DNA from: Cercis canadensis
Lineage: Eukaryota > Streptophyta > Magnoliopsida > Fabales > Fabaceae
NCBI GenBank assembly: GCA_003255065.1
Contig: QAOA01005051.1
Location: 32,016 to 96,015 of the forward strand
Reading direction: 5' to 3'
Length of the DNA stretch: 64,000 nucleotides
The notes beneath the pieces are model-generated. The model saw only the letters and a program-made list of their open reading frames with translations, had not been told where the DNA came from and searched no databases. Numbering within the stretch: position 1 is the stretch's first letter; each line of letters begins with the position of its first letter. Of the stretch, positions 23,402 to 35,156 are shown piece by piece. A program made the position numbers and the translations under genes.

Positions 23402-26117
23402 ATGAGAAGTGCGGGGCAATCTCATTTGATCTCTTTAGATTCTGAAATTGAGAAGACTTGCAGAAGAAACCGAAAGAAAATAAGAAACGCCTCACAACCA
23501 TCTCAGATCAATATGGAGAATGCCGAAGAAAACCCACCACCACCACCACCATTGGTTGCCAGAAGACCTTTAAAGCACTATGGAGTTCCAACCGGACTTG
23601 TCCAAATCTCAGGGATCTCTAGGCCAACCATTGCAGCAAATTCCTTTGAAATCAAGCCCAGTGTCATCCAAATGATGCAAGCCAATCAGTTTGGTGGCTT
23701 TGCAACCAAAGATGCAAATGTGCACTTGGCAGGATTTCTGAAAATTTGCAACACATTCAAGTTCAATGACGTTACTGATGACACCCTCAGATTGCGTTTG
23801 TTCCTTTTCTCACTGAAGGATGAGGCACGGAGTTGGTTATACTCCCTTCTACCAGGATCCATTAGTACTTGGGACCAAATGACGGCACAATTCTTGACAC
23901 GATTCTTTCCTCCAGCAAGAACGGCCAGAATGAGAAACGACATGAACACTTTTGCTCAACATGAGACAGAAGTGTTGCATGAGACATGGGAGAGGTTCAA
24001 GGGTTTGATGAGAAAGTGCCCACATCACGGCTTACAAGAGTGGATGCAAATTCAAACATTTTACAATGGTTTGAATGGCACGACTAGAACCTTGCTTGAT
24101 GCAGCCCCAAATGGGTCATTAATGGAGAAAACTGATGAAGAAGCCTTTAAGCTACTTGACCAAATGGTAGCAAATGCTCGCCAATGGCCTTCTGAAAGGG
24201 GTCAAACTAAGAAAGCTTATGGGATTCATGCAGTTGATCCCATCACAACCCTCAATGCTAAGATGGACTCTCTTGCAAAGCAATTAGGTACTCTGACAGC
24301 CAATGTCATCCACACTCCGCAAGTCAAATGTGAAGTATGTCATGGCGATCACTCTAGTGCAGATTGTCCTGTGATGAACATTAATGGCCCATCATCTCTT
24401 GAGGAAGCTCAGTTTGTGGGAAATTCTAATAGGCAAGGTGCACCATATTCCAACACTTACTATCCGGGATGGAGGAATCACCCCAATTTCTCTTGGAAGA
24501 ACTCTCAGAATATGGCTAACCCACCAGGATTCCAAGCTTAGCCACTTCCACCCAAAGTTTCATTAGAAGATGCCTTTGCTCAGTTGACAGTGAACACCAC
24601 TCAATTCATAACAAGGACTGACACTACATTGCAGAATCAAGCCGCTTCCATTCGGAACTTAGATGTGCAAGTTGGGCAAATTTTTAATCTTCTCTCTTCT
24701 AGAGATCAAGGCACATTGGCCAGCAATACTAAAACAAATCCTAGGGAGCAAGTCAATGTCATCACTCTTCAGAATGACAAAGTGGTGGAAGAGCCTGAAA
24801 AGAAAGAGTTAGTGGTACCTACTAAGGATGTTTCAAAAGAGGAGGTAAAGCAACCTAAGTCCATAATGTTTCCTGATAACCCACCCCCATATAAACCTCG
24901 AGTACATTTCCCTCACAGATTTCAGAAGAAAAACATGGACAAACAATTCTCCAAGTTCCTTGAGGTGTTCAAGAAACTTCATATAAATATTCCATTTGCG
25001 GAGGCCTTGGAACAAATGCCTAGTTATGTCAAGTTCATGAAGGAGATTCTCACCAATAAGAGAAGGCTAGGGGATTGTGAAACTGTGGCACTTACTGAGG
25101 AGTGCAGTGCAATATTACAAAAGAAACTGCCACCAAAATTAAAAGATTCAGGGAGTTTTAATATTCGTTGCATTATTGGCAACTTATCTTTTGGTAAGGC
25201 ACTTTGTGATCTTGGTGCTAGTATTAACCTTATGCCTCTTTCTGTTTTCAGGAAATTGGGTATAGGAGAAGTTAAACCAACCTCCATCTCTTTGACACTA
25301 GCGGATAGATCAGTCAAATATCCAAAGGGAATCTTTGAGGATGTATTGGTGAAAGTGGACAAGTTCATCTTCCCAGCGGACTTCGTTGTGCTAGACATGG
25401 AGGAGGACCAAGAAATCCCTATTATTCTNTTTCAGGAAATTGGGTATAGGAGAAGTTAAACCAACCTCCATCTCTTTGACACTAGCGGATAGATCAGTCA
25501 AATATCCAAAAGGAATCTTTGAGGATGTATTGGTGAAAGTGGACAAGTTCATCTTCCCAGCGGACTTCGTTGTGCTAGACATGGAGGAGGACCAAGAAAT
25601 CCCTATTATTCTTGGTCGTCCATTCTTGACAACTGGGAAAGCTTTTATTGATGTGCAGAAAGGGCAACTCACCTTGAGAGTTCAAGGTGATCAAGTTTCC
25701 TTCAAAGTTTTCAAAGAAACTAAACACCCGGATGAAGAGAATAGGTGTTTCAAAATCGACACAATAGAGGGAAGTACTAAAGAAGTGTCTCAAGCAAACT
25801 CCTTACAGAAACCAATTGAAGCTTGGATTGAGGGGAAATTTAAGAAGGAAAAGCCACTTGACTCAGAGTTCCAAAATAAGAAAATCCCCACGAAGCAAGT
25901 GGCAAGTTCCTTACATCAAGTTCCGTCTCATAAGAACAAAAAGAAAAAGAAACCCTCCTTCAAAAAGATCTTTTTGGAGTACCTCAAGAAGTCTTCTTGC
26001 TTTGGAGATGGAAACGAGGGATGAAGATTAAAGGAGAATGACAAACAATCCAAGGTTCATAGAGATAGTGGAGTGAAGTTCCAAAAGACCTCCACTACCA
26101 TTTTTGATCCTGGTTAA
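23402..26117 (+). pseudogene. gag-protease gene of element C
   Basis: The ATG at 23402 opens 'MRSAGQSHLISLDSEIEKTCRRN'. The Gag core ('LFSLKDEARSWLYSLLPGSI', 'FLTRFFPPARTARMRNDMNT') spans about 23690-24200. The linker has 'CEVCHGDHSSADCP', a CX2CX3HX4C-like knuckle. The protease has 'ALCDLGASINLMPLSVFRKL' (DLGAS active site) near 25210 and 'IPIILGRPFLTT' near 25600. A Lys-rich tail ends 'TTIFDPG'. Damage: CAG to TAG at 24539 and TGA near 26022. The frame is also broken at 25429, but that is a 183-bp duplication around an N and probably not real. Apart from these the frame is open throughout, so this is the best-preserved copy of the family. No polymerase domains. Confidence 0.9.
25246..25612. 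other. 183-bp direct duplication around a single N (probable assembly artefact)
   Basis: 25246-25428 and 25430-25612 are nearly identical, with N at 25429. The second copy joins smoothly to downstream protease sequence. Confidence 0.88.
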
Positions 26118-26386
26118 TTTATTCCAGAGATAGTCAGGCTGAGGACTATAAAACAAGCGCTTTTTGGGAGGCAACCCACTTTCTTAATCCTTCCTTTTCT
26201 TTTGTTTTGATTGATTTCTTAGATCTTTATCTTATGTCTTTAGTTATGTGTTAAGTTTAACTCTTCTTTAGTTTTGTTCAATTTCAGGTGTGAAATTTCA
26301 GCATTCATTCTCATTCCCATTCCAACCAAACATTGATCTATCTCTTAACCAGGGAAGTTTTCTATACTTTGCCTTTTAATTTGTTT

Positions 26387-26424
26387 AACATTGAGGACAA
26401 TGTTAATCTTAAGTTTGGGGGTGG
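26387..26424 (+). promoter_or_regulatory. Internal AGGA-loop hairpin and G-rich tract, element C
   Basis: AACATTGAGGACAATGTT (7-bp perfect stem, AGGA loop), then TTAAGTTTGGGGGTGG. Confidence 0.8.
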
Positions 26425-27716
26425 AATATGTTGAAGTTCTTTTTGTTTTGTCTTTACTTTCTTTTTGTTATTTGGTTGTTTAAATTAGTAGATTTTTAGT
26501 AGATTTTTAATTATAGTTTGTGTTGTTTTGAGTGATAATGAAGTTTGAAAACCTAAGGCCAATGCTAAAAAAGATTGTAATTGTTCATAGCTCTTGGAGA
26601 ATGCTGCATGTTATGTTTGTGTGTGTGCTTGATTCTTGTGCTAGTTTTTACTTATCTTGTATTTCCTTGACATATTGAGCACATAACCCTAATCATTTGT
26701 ACTCTTTGCTTGATTTGAAAACGGTTTAGGCATGCTTAGTACTTATATGATCTCAAAGGACTCTAGAACTAGTTTGAATGCCGCTTGAGGCGAAATCCTA
26801 GGCTATGCAACTTTAGGGAGATGATTTAGGCATTGTTTGGATAGTTTGAGCATTTCAAGTCAACCCTTGTATTATTTCTATCCTTAGTCACCCCAATTGA
26901 GCCTACATGTAACCTTTTGTTTGTCACCTCTACCTTAAACTAACCCTTGAATAACTTTCCTAACCTTACATTCATGACACATTATCAGTTTAGGAAAAGT
27001 ATTGAGAGCATATGGTTAAATGAGGGTGGATGGGAGGAATGTTGAGCTTTGGAAAAAAAAAAAATCTAGATTACTGCTTCTTGACTCGAAAAAGAAAAAA
27101 AAAATTGATACACCCCTTTGATCATTAAAAGAGAGTAAGTTTGGGGGTGAAGTCAAACATTCAANAAAAAAAAAAAAAAAAAAAAAAGTGAAGAGAAGCA
27201 CAATCAAGTAAAGTAGAGGAAAATAGTCAAAGTGAAAAAGTTGGGTGAAAACTAGTGAAGAAAGGCTCGAAAAGCCTAGATTGGTTTTGTGTCATGTGTG
27301 AATGAACCTCATTGATTATCCTTTACCTCACCTTAACCTTAGTCATTCATTACAATCTTGAAAAGCCCTTTTGATCTTTAATGTTGTGACTAGCCTACAT
27401 TAGTGGAGAGTGGCATGAAAAGCTAGCCTATGGAGTTCCTTATGTGCTTTATTTAGAGGTCTAATTGCTTGGGTGAGCATGTATAAACTTATTCATAGTG
27501 CAAGAGGTCATTTGTGAAGGGTTACACACACACACACACTCAAGGAAATTATTAGTGAGTTACAACTACATTTGAATTAATTTATACACTTTTATGATAT
27601 GATAAATTTTCCTTGAACTATGATTAATTTTTATCCTTGAGGCCTATTTGGTTAGTAGAATTATGTTGTCACTCATTTGTTTTAGTTTTGTCAACTTTGT
27701 TAGTTTAATTCTTTAT

Positions 27717-27756
27717 TTTGCTCGAGGACGAGCAAATCTCAAGTTTGGGGGTATTT
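27717..27756 (+). promoter_or_regulatory. 3' AGGA-loop hairpin and polypurine tract, element C
   Basis: TTTGCTCGAGGACGAGCAAA (8-bp perfect stem, AGGA loop), then AAGTTTGGGGGTATTT. In D the LTR starts directly after this; here it is replaced by the junction to inverted family G sequence. Confidence 0.85.
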
Positions 27757-27764
27757 CAAAAACT

Positions 27765-29064
27765 TGATGTGGATTTTTATACTAGCAAGTATACTGGGTC
27801 ACACAAGTAATATAATGATGAGCAGAGTATCGTTCCCACGAGGATTAAGGCTAGCAACTACCAATTTCACCAATAATGGTTCTATTTGGACATATCGATG
27901 GTTTAAGAATGATGAAGTAACTAATCTAGAAAATAAAGCAATAACAATTTAATAACAATTAAACTAAGAAATTAACAATGAACAAAAGAATGTTAGGGGT
28001 TGATTTCACTCGAATTTGACTCCGGTTACTTCATAGACAAAATAACCTTTGAATCACTGAAGAATAAGTTATTCTAATTACCAATCATTTGTTGTTGGCC
28101 AATTTCCCTAATTTGATTGAACCCAATCCCTTGGAGAAACAATCCTCCCTATCCCAACTAATTGCCCAATTCCTTGGTACAATTAACTTGTCTAGGTGAT
28201 TAAGCTCTAGGAAATTAATTAGATCACATAAACTAAGTTATCTATTCCTAGATTAACTTGATTTATGATAGAGATTACAAGAGCACACCCACATCTTACT
28301 ATCCCTAGCATCAACATGAGTCAATAAATCATTCAAATGATGGCCAAGCATTCAAAAGCATTAAGAACAGTAAAATCTACTCCAACAAATAGATTTGAAT
28401 CAAAATAACATTAATCAACAGCAAAGCTTCATCAAAATCTGAGCTACATTAATCCCTAACTAAGAGAGTTTAGCTACACATATTTAAACCAGAAAAACAG
28501 AGAAATAGAGTTCATAATGAGAGAGGAGAGTAAAAACTAGAAGAAATCCGAGTCCCAATCGTCACCCATCGAGCTCTAGCTCTCTCCTCTTGCTCCTTGA
28601 CGGCGCATCCTCTCTATCTCCCTCTATCTCTCCATCCCCCTCTCAAAACATTAGGTTAGAATTTAAAGGAGTCAACAAAACAGCACAGTAGAGTGTGCGC
28701 CAGAACTGGGCGCTGCGAACCCAGCGCTAAGCGCTGTCTTTAATGAGAATACGTGGCAATCTGGGGTGCTGGCGCTGGTCCCCTGGCGCTGGGCGCGGCA
28801 CTGTTCATGCTGAGTGTGGTACTGTTCACACACTTGAATTTTCACATTGAGTCTCTAACTTCAATCTCACCTATAAAAACAATAAAAAGGGACTATTAAT
28901 GAACTAAAAACATGCTAGGAAATCAATTAAAAGTAAGAGATTGACATTAACTAAGTCTACAAAATAACTAAACAAAATGGGACACATTCATGCAAAACTA
29001 ACTTAAAAACTAGCTAACTTAAGCATAATTACAGCTATAATAACTCTATTTCATAGAGTTATCA
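27765..29064 (-). repeat. LTR of retrotransposon family G, inverted
   Basis: On the minus strand it runs TGATAACTC...CCACATCA (1300 bp) and is followed by AGTTTTTG, the usual spacer before the TGGCGCC primer-binding site. Near its 3' end it has GATACTCTGC...ATTACTTG, the block shared with the LTR ends of B, C/D and F. It has a GC-rich GCGCTGGGCGC-type array at about 28690-28810. It is not similar to the C/D LTR otherwise. No matching interior or second LTR is in the window. Confidence 0.75.
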
Positions 29065-30047
29065 CCAACCCCTTTTCTCCTTATTATGTTGGATCCAATG
29101 GAAGACCTCTAATATGTCAACTTATCTCCCCAACTCCATTGTCTACAATAGATTAAATGAAGTGCACACAAATCAGGAAATCAAGAATAATCATATGTCA
29201 TTTATATTTAGCTAAGGTAATAAATCATACCATCATCCTCTTATACTCAGACACATAAATGGAGTGGCCTCTGTGGAAGCATCCTCCAACATCCACCATT
29301 TGAGTCTTCTTATTTTGGTTAGATAAAGCCTTCCATTGGTCAAACTCCCATGTCGCCTCCAATTGGGCTCGAAGGATATCAAATAACGATAAGCCCCTAA
29401 TCTTCCCACCTCTAATATCTCAAAACGCTACACGCATGGACTTACCGCATTTATTCCTCCAAAGTTTGTAAACCCGTCTCTCAAACACATTTTTCTACAT
29501 TAGAAACAACCTAATTAGTCAACAATAACTTAGAGTTTATGTATGTAAACTTATTTAAAAATTAAGTTAATATATTCATATCACCTTGAATTTGTTGTAC
29601 CACAATGCCTTAACGTCGTCAGACACAGTCTTGAATTATGGCTAAGCATCCTCAAACTTTGCCTTCATGGTGACAAAGATAATGTTGATGGTCTCCTTTG
29701 ATAGAATGAAGCTGTAAAACACACAGTGCACATGTAAACAATTAGGACTAAGACATGAGATTAAGCTTATTAAAACATATGAATCTCTTCCACATACTCA
29801 TTATCTCTGTGTGTGCTAATCCACATACAGCCATCATTGGCATGAGTCCCCAACGAGGGAGACTGGGCCATAGAAGAAAATGCTAAATCAGGCACATGCA
29901 AACTTTGTTGGGAGGATCCTACAACTGCTGAATTAGGTGTTCGTTTGTGTGGAGAAATCATCTCAGGCAGTGCTCCTCCCACAGAAGGTGGCAGTGAAGG
30001 CATTTGCGATGGTGTTTGTATAATCACCCACCGAACTATCTTCTTTT
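29065..30047 (-). pseudogene. CACTA transposase (Ptta/En-Spm type), middle exons
   Basis: The minus strand reads as exons with GT-AG junctions: about 29798-30047 ('KIVRWVIIQTPSQMPSLPPS'), 29585-29711 ('ILSKETINIIFVTMKAKFEDA', then 'ALWYNKFK'), 29231-29494 ('NVFERRVYKLWRNKCGKSMR', 'LRAQLEATWEFDQWKALS', 'GGCFHRGHSIYVSEYKRMM') and 29065-29142 ('VDILEVFHWIQHNKEKRGWV'). The pattern, with a basic region, a gGS.s..Ey.rM motif and the LGR.vD..E.F helix, is that of plant Ptta/En-Spm transposases. Several stops are present. Exon borders are inferred by eye. Confidence 0.7.
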
Positions 30048-30424
30048 TGTTAGCCACGTCTGTTTTCAGATTAAGGTGGCCCACTACTAAGATATATTTA
30101 TTTATCAAATAATTAGTGGATATTTATTAAGTTACCCATTATCCCTTAACTCTAGTAATTAACTAGTTGTGGGAAAAGTCAATTATCTTGAAGTAACTAT
30201 TAAAGAGTCAGTCTCCTTGATGGAAGGAAACTATTACAGATAGTTATCTAATAGGGTCCCTAGCCTAGCTTATAAATAGCTTATGATATTCTATGAATTC
30301 AAGGCATAAAGAAAAGACATAAGCTAAAAATATTCTCATAGTTCTTTTAAATATTACTACGCATCAATGGCTGGAGGTTAGTAATCCTGCATTAGATTTA
30401 TTGTGTGTTAGATTCATTGTTTCA
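30048..30424 (+). repeat. 5' LTR of copia element
   Basis: Matches 52979-53384. The downstream copy has an extra roughly 30-bp partial duplication of the GATATTTATCTAT segment. Confidence 0.93.
30271..30278 (+). promoter_or_regulatory. TATA box, copia 5' LTR
   Basis: TATAAATA followed by GCTTATGATATTC; conserved in the 3' LTR. Confidence 0.65.
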
Positions 30425-30426
30425 TT

Positions 30427-30438
30427 TGGTATCAGAGC
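30427..30438 (+). other. Primer-binding site of copia element (initiator tRNA-Met)
   Basis: TGGTATCAGAGC, 2 bp after the LTR, is the standard initiator tRNA-Met complement. Confidence 0.92.
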
Positions 30439-32217
30439 TTGTTAATACCTTTGCCTTCTTGTATTTCTATGACTGCATCTTTGTCTACTAGAGATCTATT
30501 AATATATCTCCAATATGTTGTGATGAGGGTCAACTATGTCTTCGTAGCTTAAAAGCTATGCTATTTGAAAGCATAGAGAGGCATGTCTATGCTACTTTGG
30601 TTTTGTCATTTTATATACCCATTGAATGAATTGAATGAAGGTGTATGTGCATGCTTGAGAAAGAGAAAGCCTAAGTTGTAGATCTGTAACTAGAGAAAGG
30701 ACCTAAGGTGTAGGTTAATTAATTAAATATTCTTCTGCTCTCTCTGTGCCGGTTTACCTTGTGGCTTGTTGGTAGTTGAGAGACCTCTCATCAATCACAG
30801 TGCCAAGGTTAATTAACTAAATATTCTTTCTTGAAATCTGAATTTGTATTTTCATATATGGTGACTTGATAATGGGTATTATTAAAATATTCTCTCTTTC
30901 TGGTCTTTGGTTTTGTGTTTGACTTTTGATAATAGGTTGCATGTGCAGCCAATTGGTTTTAAATTATGGTTTTCTCATTTTATACTTTATTTGCAAGGAT
31001 TTAGCCTATAATTAAAGGGAAGGGCTATGCTATCATCCCTTTTTTAGGGGTGATAGTGCTATACCCTTTTCAGTTTGGTGGGATACAATGAGACTTACAG
31101 TGTGATTTTGATGTTATTGCAAAAATCTCAAAAAATTGAGTCATCTAATATGTGCCAGAATACATAGTTCCTTATAAAATATAAGAATAACAAGATATAA
31201 GAAAACATGTCAAAAAGTAAACTTTTTAAAGTTATTTTTGGCATGCTTTCTTATATTGTGCAGTTCTTACATTTTATAAGGAATTGTTTATTTTGGCACA
31301 TATTAGGTGACTCAATTTTTCGAGATCTTTACAATAACACCAAAATCATTGGGTGGATCCCACTTGAACCCACCGAACTGAAGGGGTGGTAGCATAGTGC
31401 TCACTATAATTAAATTATTTATGGTCTCTTAGGTTCACTTGCATGAGGTGGCTGTTTGATAAATTTTCTCTAGTTTTTATTTTACTCTTTCCTTTCAAGT
31501 TACACATGTTATTTGTCTTTTGTGTATAGTAAGAAGCATTAGTGATCCTCTAGTTTGGTTTTTTGGTCCATATTATTTTCTATTTGACCGAATTCTTGCA
31601 TCTCTTGGCATGCTAATTTGATAGTTGATGCAATATGTTATTAAGTTGTAATATATATGTTTATTTAGCATGTTATGATAGAAAAAATAAGGATTTGTAT
31701 GTTGTGCTAAGGCAAACTATATATGTTAATAAATTAGATATCATTAAAAGGTTTAATCATCATATTCTTAGGAGTAGCCATAGCATCTTAGGTTTATGAT
31801 GATGTATGATTTTAGCCACATAAAGTATTAGTGATTAATAAAGATAAATATTATCTAATATGATGCAATTAACTAATTAAAATAGTTACTTGGCCCCACA
31901 AGGAAGTGATTATTTTGGTGAGTTAATTAGAGTAAGATAATGAATAATGCATTAAGGCAGAATTTTTTCCTAAGGTCACAGTTGTGGAATATTTTGTTTT
32001 GATGTTGTGTCCATTAGTCTTATTGTTAAAGCTTTGTATATATTCGATGCATGTTTTGCAAGCTCTACCCACAGGAAGGTTAGAATTTATTTATTATTGG
32101 ATTGTCATTAGATAATTCAATTATAAAGTTATTTTGTTGTATTGTATTTATGTATGTTTTTCCTTGGTACCTGTAGTTTTTCCTACTAGTGCTTATATCA
32201 ATGATAATACTCATGTT
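30439..32217 (+). other. Copia leader region with degenerate sequence and a MITE
   Basis: A long leader with no credible coding sequence. Part of its length is a 387-bp MITE at 31017-31403. Confidence 0.5.
31017..31403. mobile_element. MITE with long inverted repeats and 11-bp TSD
   Basis: CTATAATTAAA at 31006-31016 is repeated exactly at 31404-31414. The arms (about 150 bp) share TCAGTTTGGTGGG, TTTTGATGTTATTG and ATTGAGTCA...CTAATATGTGCC in inverted orientation. The TSD length fits Mutator-derived MITEs. Non-coding. Confidence 0.8.
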
Positions 32218-32736
32218 CCAATGTTGACTATGATAACTATTCTGACTGGAAAGAGAAAATTCTTTTGACTCTTACATGCTGGGATTTGGACTTGGCATTC
32301 TATGTGGATGAGGTACCACTTGTTCCCACCAAAAAAAAGTACCTAAGACCAAAGAGCTCACTTTGAGTGATGGGAGTGATCTAATCGCTTAAGCTTAATG
32401 CTTATCAAATCTCATATAAGCAAGACCATTAGGGGTTGTATCCCTCAATGTCATATAGCTACCGCTTATATAAGGGTGTTTGAAGAGCAATTTGTGAGCT
32501 CTAAAAATGCATTAGCCAGCAACTTAATGAAGAAGCTTTCAAACATGAAGCATGAAAAAAGTAAGAGTGTGCGTGAGCACATTATGGAAATGAGGGACAC
32601 TGCTGCTAAATTGACATCCCTTGAGGTTGAAATATCTGAGTCATTCTTCGTGCACTTCATTCTTAACTCTCTTCCTACAGAGTATGGACCTTTTAAAATT
32701 TCCAATAACATATAAGGAAAAGTGGTCAATCAATGA
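32218..32736 (+). pseudogene. Copia gag, N-terminal part (UBN2 type)
   Basis: Pieces in shifted frames match copia Gag: 'WERSNRLSLMLIKSHISKTIRG' (the first six residues in another frame), then 'NALASNLMKKLSNMKHEKSKSVREHIMEMRDTAAKLTSLEVEISESFFVHFILNSLPTEYGPFKIS' at 32500-32700, and 'YKEKWSIND' at 32710-32735. The gene is cut here by element F and resumes at about 49280 with 'RLKHETPKSVHLVAHDKG'. About 11 residues normally between these two points are missing. Confidence 0.8.
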
Positions 32737-32741
32737 TACCA

Positions 32742-33680
32742 AAGAAGGGGTAAGTTGCTGCATGCTATTAACTATGCCAGCCGCACACTTGATCTTGCTC
32801 AAATCAACTATGTCATTACTGAGAAAGAGCTCCTAGCAGTTGTCTTTGTCTTTGACAAATTCTGAGCTTACTTGATTGGGTCAAAGGTAATTATTTTCAC
32901 TGACCATTCAGGTATCAAATATTTGCTTGAAAAGAAGGATGTTGAACCTCAATTGATTAGATGGGTTCTCCTCTTACAAGAATTTGATCTAAAAATTAGA
33001 GATAAAAAAAAACACAAAAAATCTAGTGGCGAATCATCTTTCAAGGCTTGAAGCTCTAGAAAATTTAAGGGATATTAAGATCCCATTGATGATTCCTTCC
33101 CCCATGAGCAATTGTTCTCTATCTCTCCTACTTCGCAGCCATGGTTCAGTGATATTGCTAACTTTCTAGCTGCAAACCTCTTGCCGTCAGAGCAAAGTTA
33201 CCAGCAAAGGAAGCAATTCATTTACGTTGTGAAGCACTACTAGTGGGACAATCCTTTTCTTTTCAAGAATTGTTTGGATTCTATAATTCGAAGATGTGTC
33301 CCTGAGGAAGAGATGGAAAGCATTCTCCATCACTGCCACTTATCCCCTTATGGCGGTCATTTTGGTGCTAATAGAACAGCAGCCAAAGTTCTCCAATTCA
33401 GTTTTATTAGCCTACTATTTTCAAATATGCTCAAGCTTATGTCTTAGCTTATGATAGATACCCAAGAATGAGAAACATATATCGCCGTTATGAAATGCCT
33501 TTAACCAACATTCTAGAGGTGGAATTGTTTGGTGTGTGGGTTCCCATCATCCTACAGCAATCAGTACATCTTGGTGGCGGTGGATTATGTTTCTAAGTGG
33601 GTTGAAGCTGTAGCCTTGACCATTAATGATTCCAAAGTGGTGGTTAATTTCCTCAAGAAAAACATTTTCACTCGATTTGG
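32742..33680 (+). pseudogene. Element F RNase H and integrase, 5' part
   Basis: 'KLLHAINYASRTLDLAQINYVITEKELLAVVF', '[14 protein letters not shown]' and '[19 protein letters not shown]' are the gypsy RNase H (32752-33010). 'ILHHCHLSPYGGHFGANRTAAKVLQ' is the H2C2 zinc finger (about 33330-33395). 'SSYSNQYILVAVDYVSKWVEAVAL' and 'FLKKNIFTRFGT' are the start of the integrase core, with the first catalytic Asp in AVDYVSKW. Stops and frameshifts are common. Cut at 33680 by D. Confidence 0.85.
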
Positions 33681-33685
33681 AACTC

Positions 33686-35023
33686 TGATAAGCCGGTTTT
33701 ATACCGCTTATCTCGTATTATTCTTGCTTAATTTTTGTTCACTCTTGAGTATCTTAGGGTAGGTTTTCACAATTTAAGTCTCTTTTTTGTAGGTTTATGT
33801 TTTGGGAACTTTGGAAGCCATTTCGGAGCAATTTGGTGTAAGAAAGAAGTAAAATCGTGCAGTTTGGAATTGAAGACAGGGCCTTGGGCACCGCAACCCC
33901 CTTAACCAGGCACCACAACGTCTTATGTTCAGGAAACAGAAGATTAAGTACAGAGAGTAGGGCGCCGTAGCGCCCACTAGGAGGCCGCAGCACCTTCCAG
34001 GCAAAGAACCAGGGCGCCGCAGCGCCCAAACCCAAGGCTGCAGCCCCCGACTGTCAACTCGGAATTTGACTTCTAAACTTCCTAATTTCACTAGGAATCC
34101 TACTTTATTTTAATTCCTTTTTCTCCTAAACTTCCTAGGACCTATAAATAGGACTCTTAAAGTCTAAATTAGGGTTTCACATTTTTTAGAGAAGAGGCAA
34201 GAGGAGAAGAGGATTCAAGCTTGAAGATCAAGATTTTTGGCATCGAATCGTCACATCCCATAGTTCAATTCTTCATCTCTCTCTTGTTAGTGATGTCTAG
34301 TCTGTGTGTAATGTTATTTTCTGCAATTATCATGAACTAATTCCACCATCTAGGGTGGAGATGTAGCCTAGCTTAGGATGAATTGTAATTTCTAATGAAT
34401 TAATCAAAGGACCTTCTTCTTAAATTGACTTCTTGATCTCCATACTTAATGTTTTTGTTTAACTGGTTATCAATTTAGATGAGCAGGTGATTACAATAAT
34501 ACTGGAAAGTTAGTTATGATTGAGGACCATAGGGATTAAGAACATAAATTACATAAGGGATAGGAATATACCGTTATGGTTTATGTAGCCGTTAAAAAGA
34601 ACCATAGAACGAATTGAATTCTGAAATTATTCGCAATTCACATAGGAATATAATGGATTCATAGTTTGGGAATATATTTGTTTGACCTTGGGAAAGGCTA
34701 ATAAATGACTTAGGGTTCTTGGCTATCAATTATGAAGATTGTTGCTGATTAATGACTTTGGAATAAAGATCCGGACTAACTACGGTGAAATCGACATCCT
34801 AGATACTTTCTCGCCATATTCTTATTCATGTTACAGTTATTACTCTTTGTTTACAATTTTGCATTTAAATATCATCATAATTCACCTATCAATTATCTAG
34901 ATAAAATTAGAATACGTATAATTTTGGTACTTAGTAGCCACAGTCTCCGTGGGATGATACTTTATCTCACTTCTTTATTACTTGTTTACGACACGTGCAC
35001 TTGCGTTCACATTTTTCGTAACA
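33686..35023 (+). repeat. 5' LTR of element D
   Basis: 1338 bp. It is shorter than the 3' copy, mainly by loss of some GC-palindrome units in the array at 33881-34055. Confidence 0.93.
34143..34150 (+). promoter_or_regulatory. TATA box, D 5' LTR
   Basis: CCTATAAATAGGACTCTT, identical to C and to the D 3' LTR. Confidence 0.65.
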
Positions 35024-35029
35024 AGTTTT

Positions 35030-35047
35030 TGGCGCCGTTGCCGGGGA
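35030..35047 (+). other. Primer-binding site of element D (tRNA-Asp type)
   Basis: TGGCGCCGTTGCCGGGGA, 6 bp after the LTR end. A duplicate appears at about 37698-37715 in the second copy. Confidence 0.85.
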
Positions 35048-35156
35048 TTGTGCGTCTAGTAATATCAATACTAAAGTATTCTAATCTTAGTCTAGATTTT
35101 ATTTTATTTTTATTATCAAGTGGTGTTTGTATTTTTCAGGCAATTGTTTCTAGTGC

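Larger units (their letters stand above)
26118..27756 (+). other. 3' non-coding module of element C
   Basis: No coding sequence. Contains the internal hairpin (26387), GCGAAATCCTAGGCTA (26790-26805), a third AAGTTTGGGGGTG tract (near 27138), poly-A with N at 27165, a (CA)n tract before CTCAAGG (near 27530), and the 3' hairpin (27717). Confidence 0.7.
21944..29064. mobile_element. Composite retroelement: element C body plus inverted LTR of family G in one TSD
   Basis: The unit starts with the C-family LTR (TGATAAGC, plus strand) and ends with an unrelated LTR in inverted orientation (...GTTATCA). CCAAC at 21939-21943 is repeated at 29065-29069. Removing the unit and one CCAAC rejoins a conserved transposase exon in frame (minus strand 'NKEKRGWVHKKA'). 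So the two outer ends were made by one integration. At 27756/27757 the C polypurine tract region GGGGGTATTT is fused to CAAAAACT, the inverted primer-binding-site spacer of family G, then the inverted G LTR. Confidence 0.8.

Noticed and set aside
24833..25672. Minus-strand frames opposite the C and D protease
   Set aside because: Shadows of the real gag-protease frame on the plus strand.
27765..29064. Independent solo LTR of family G
   Set aside because: Its own flanks (AAACT and CCAAC) do not match, whereas the right flank matches the left flank of element C, and a primer-site spacer remnant follows the LTR.
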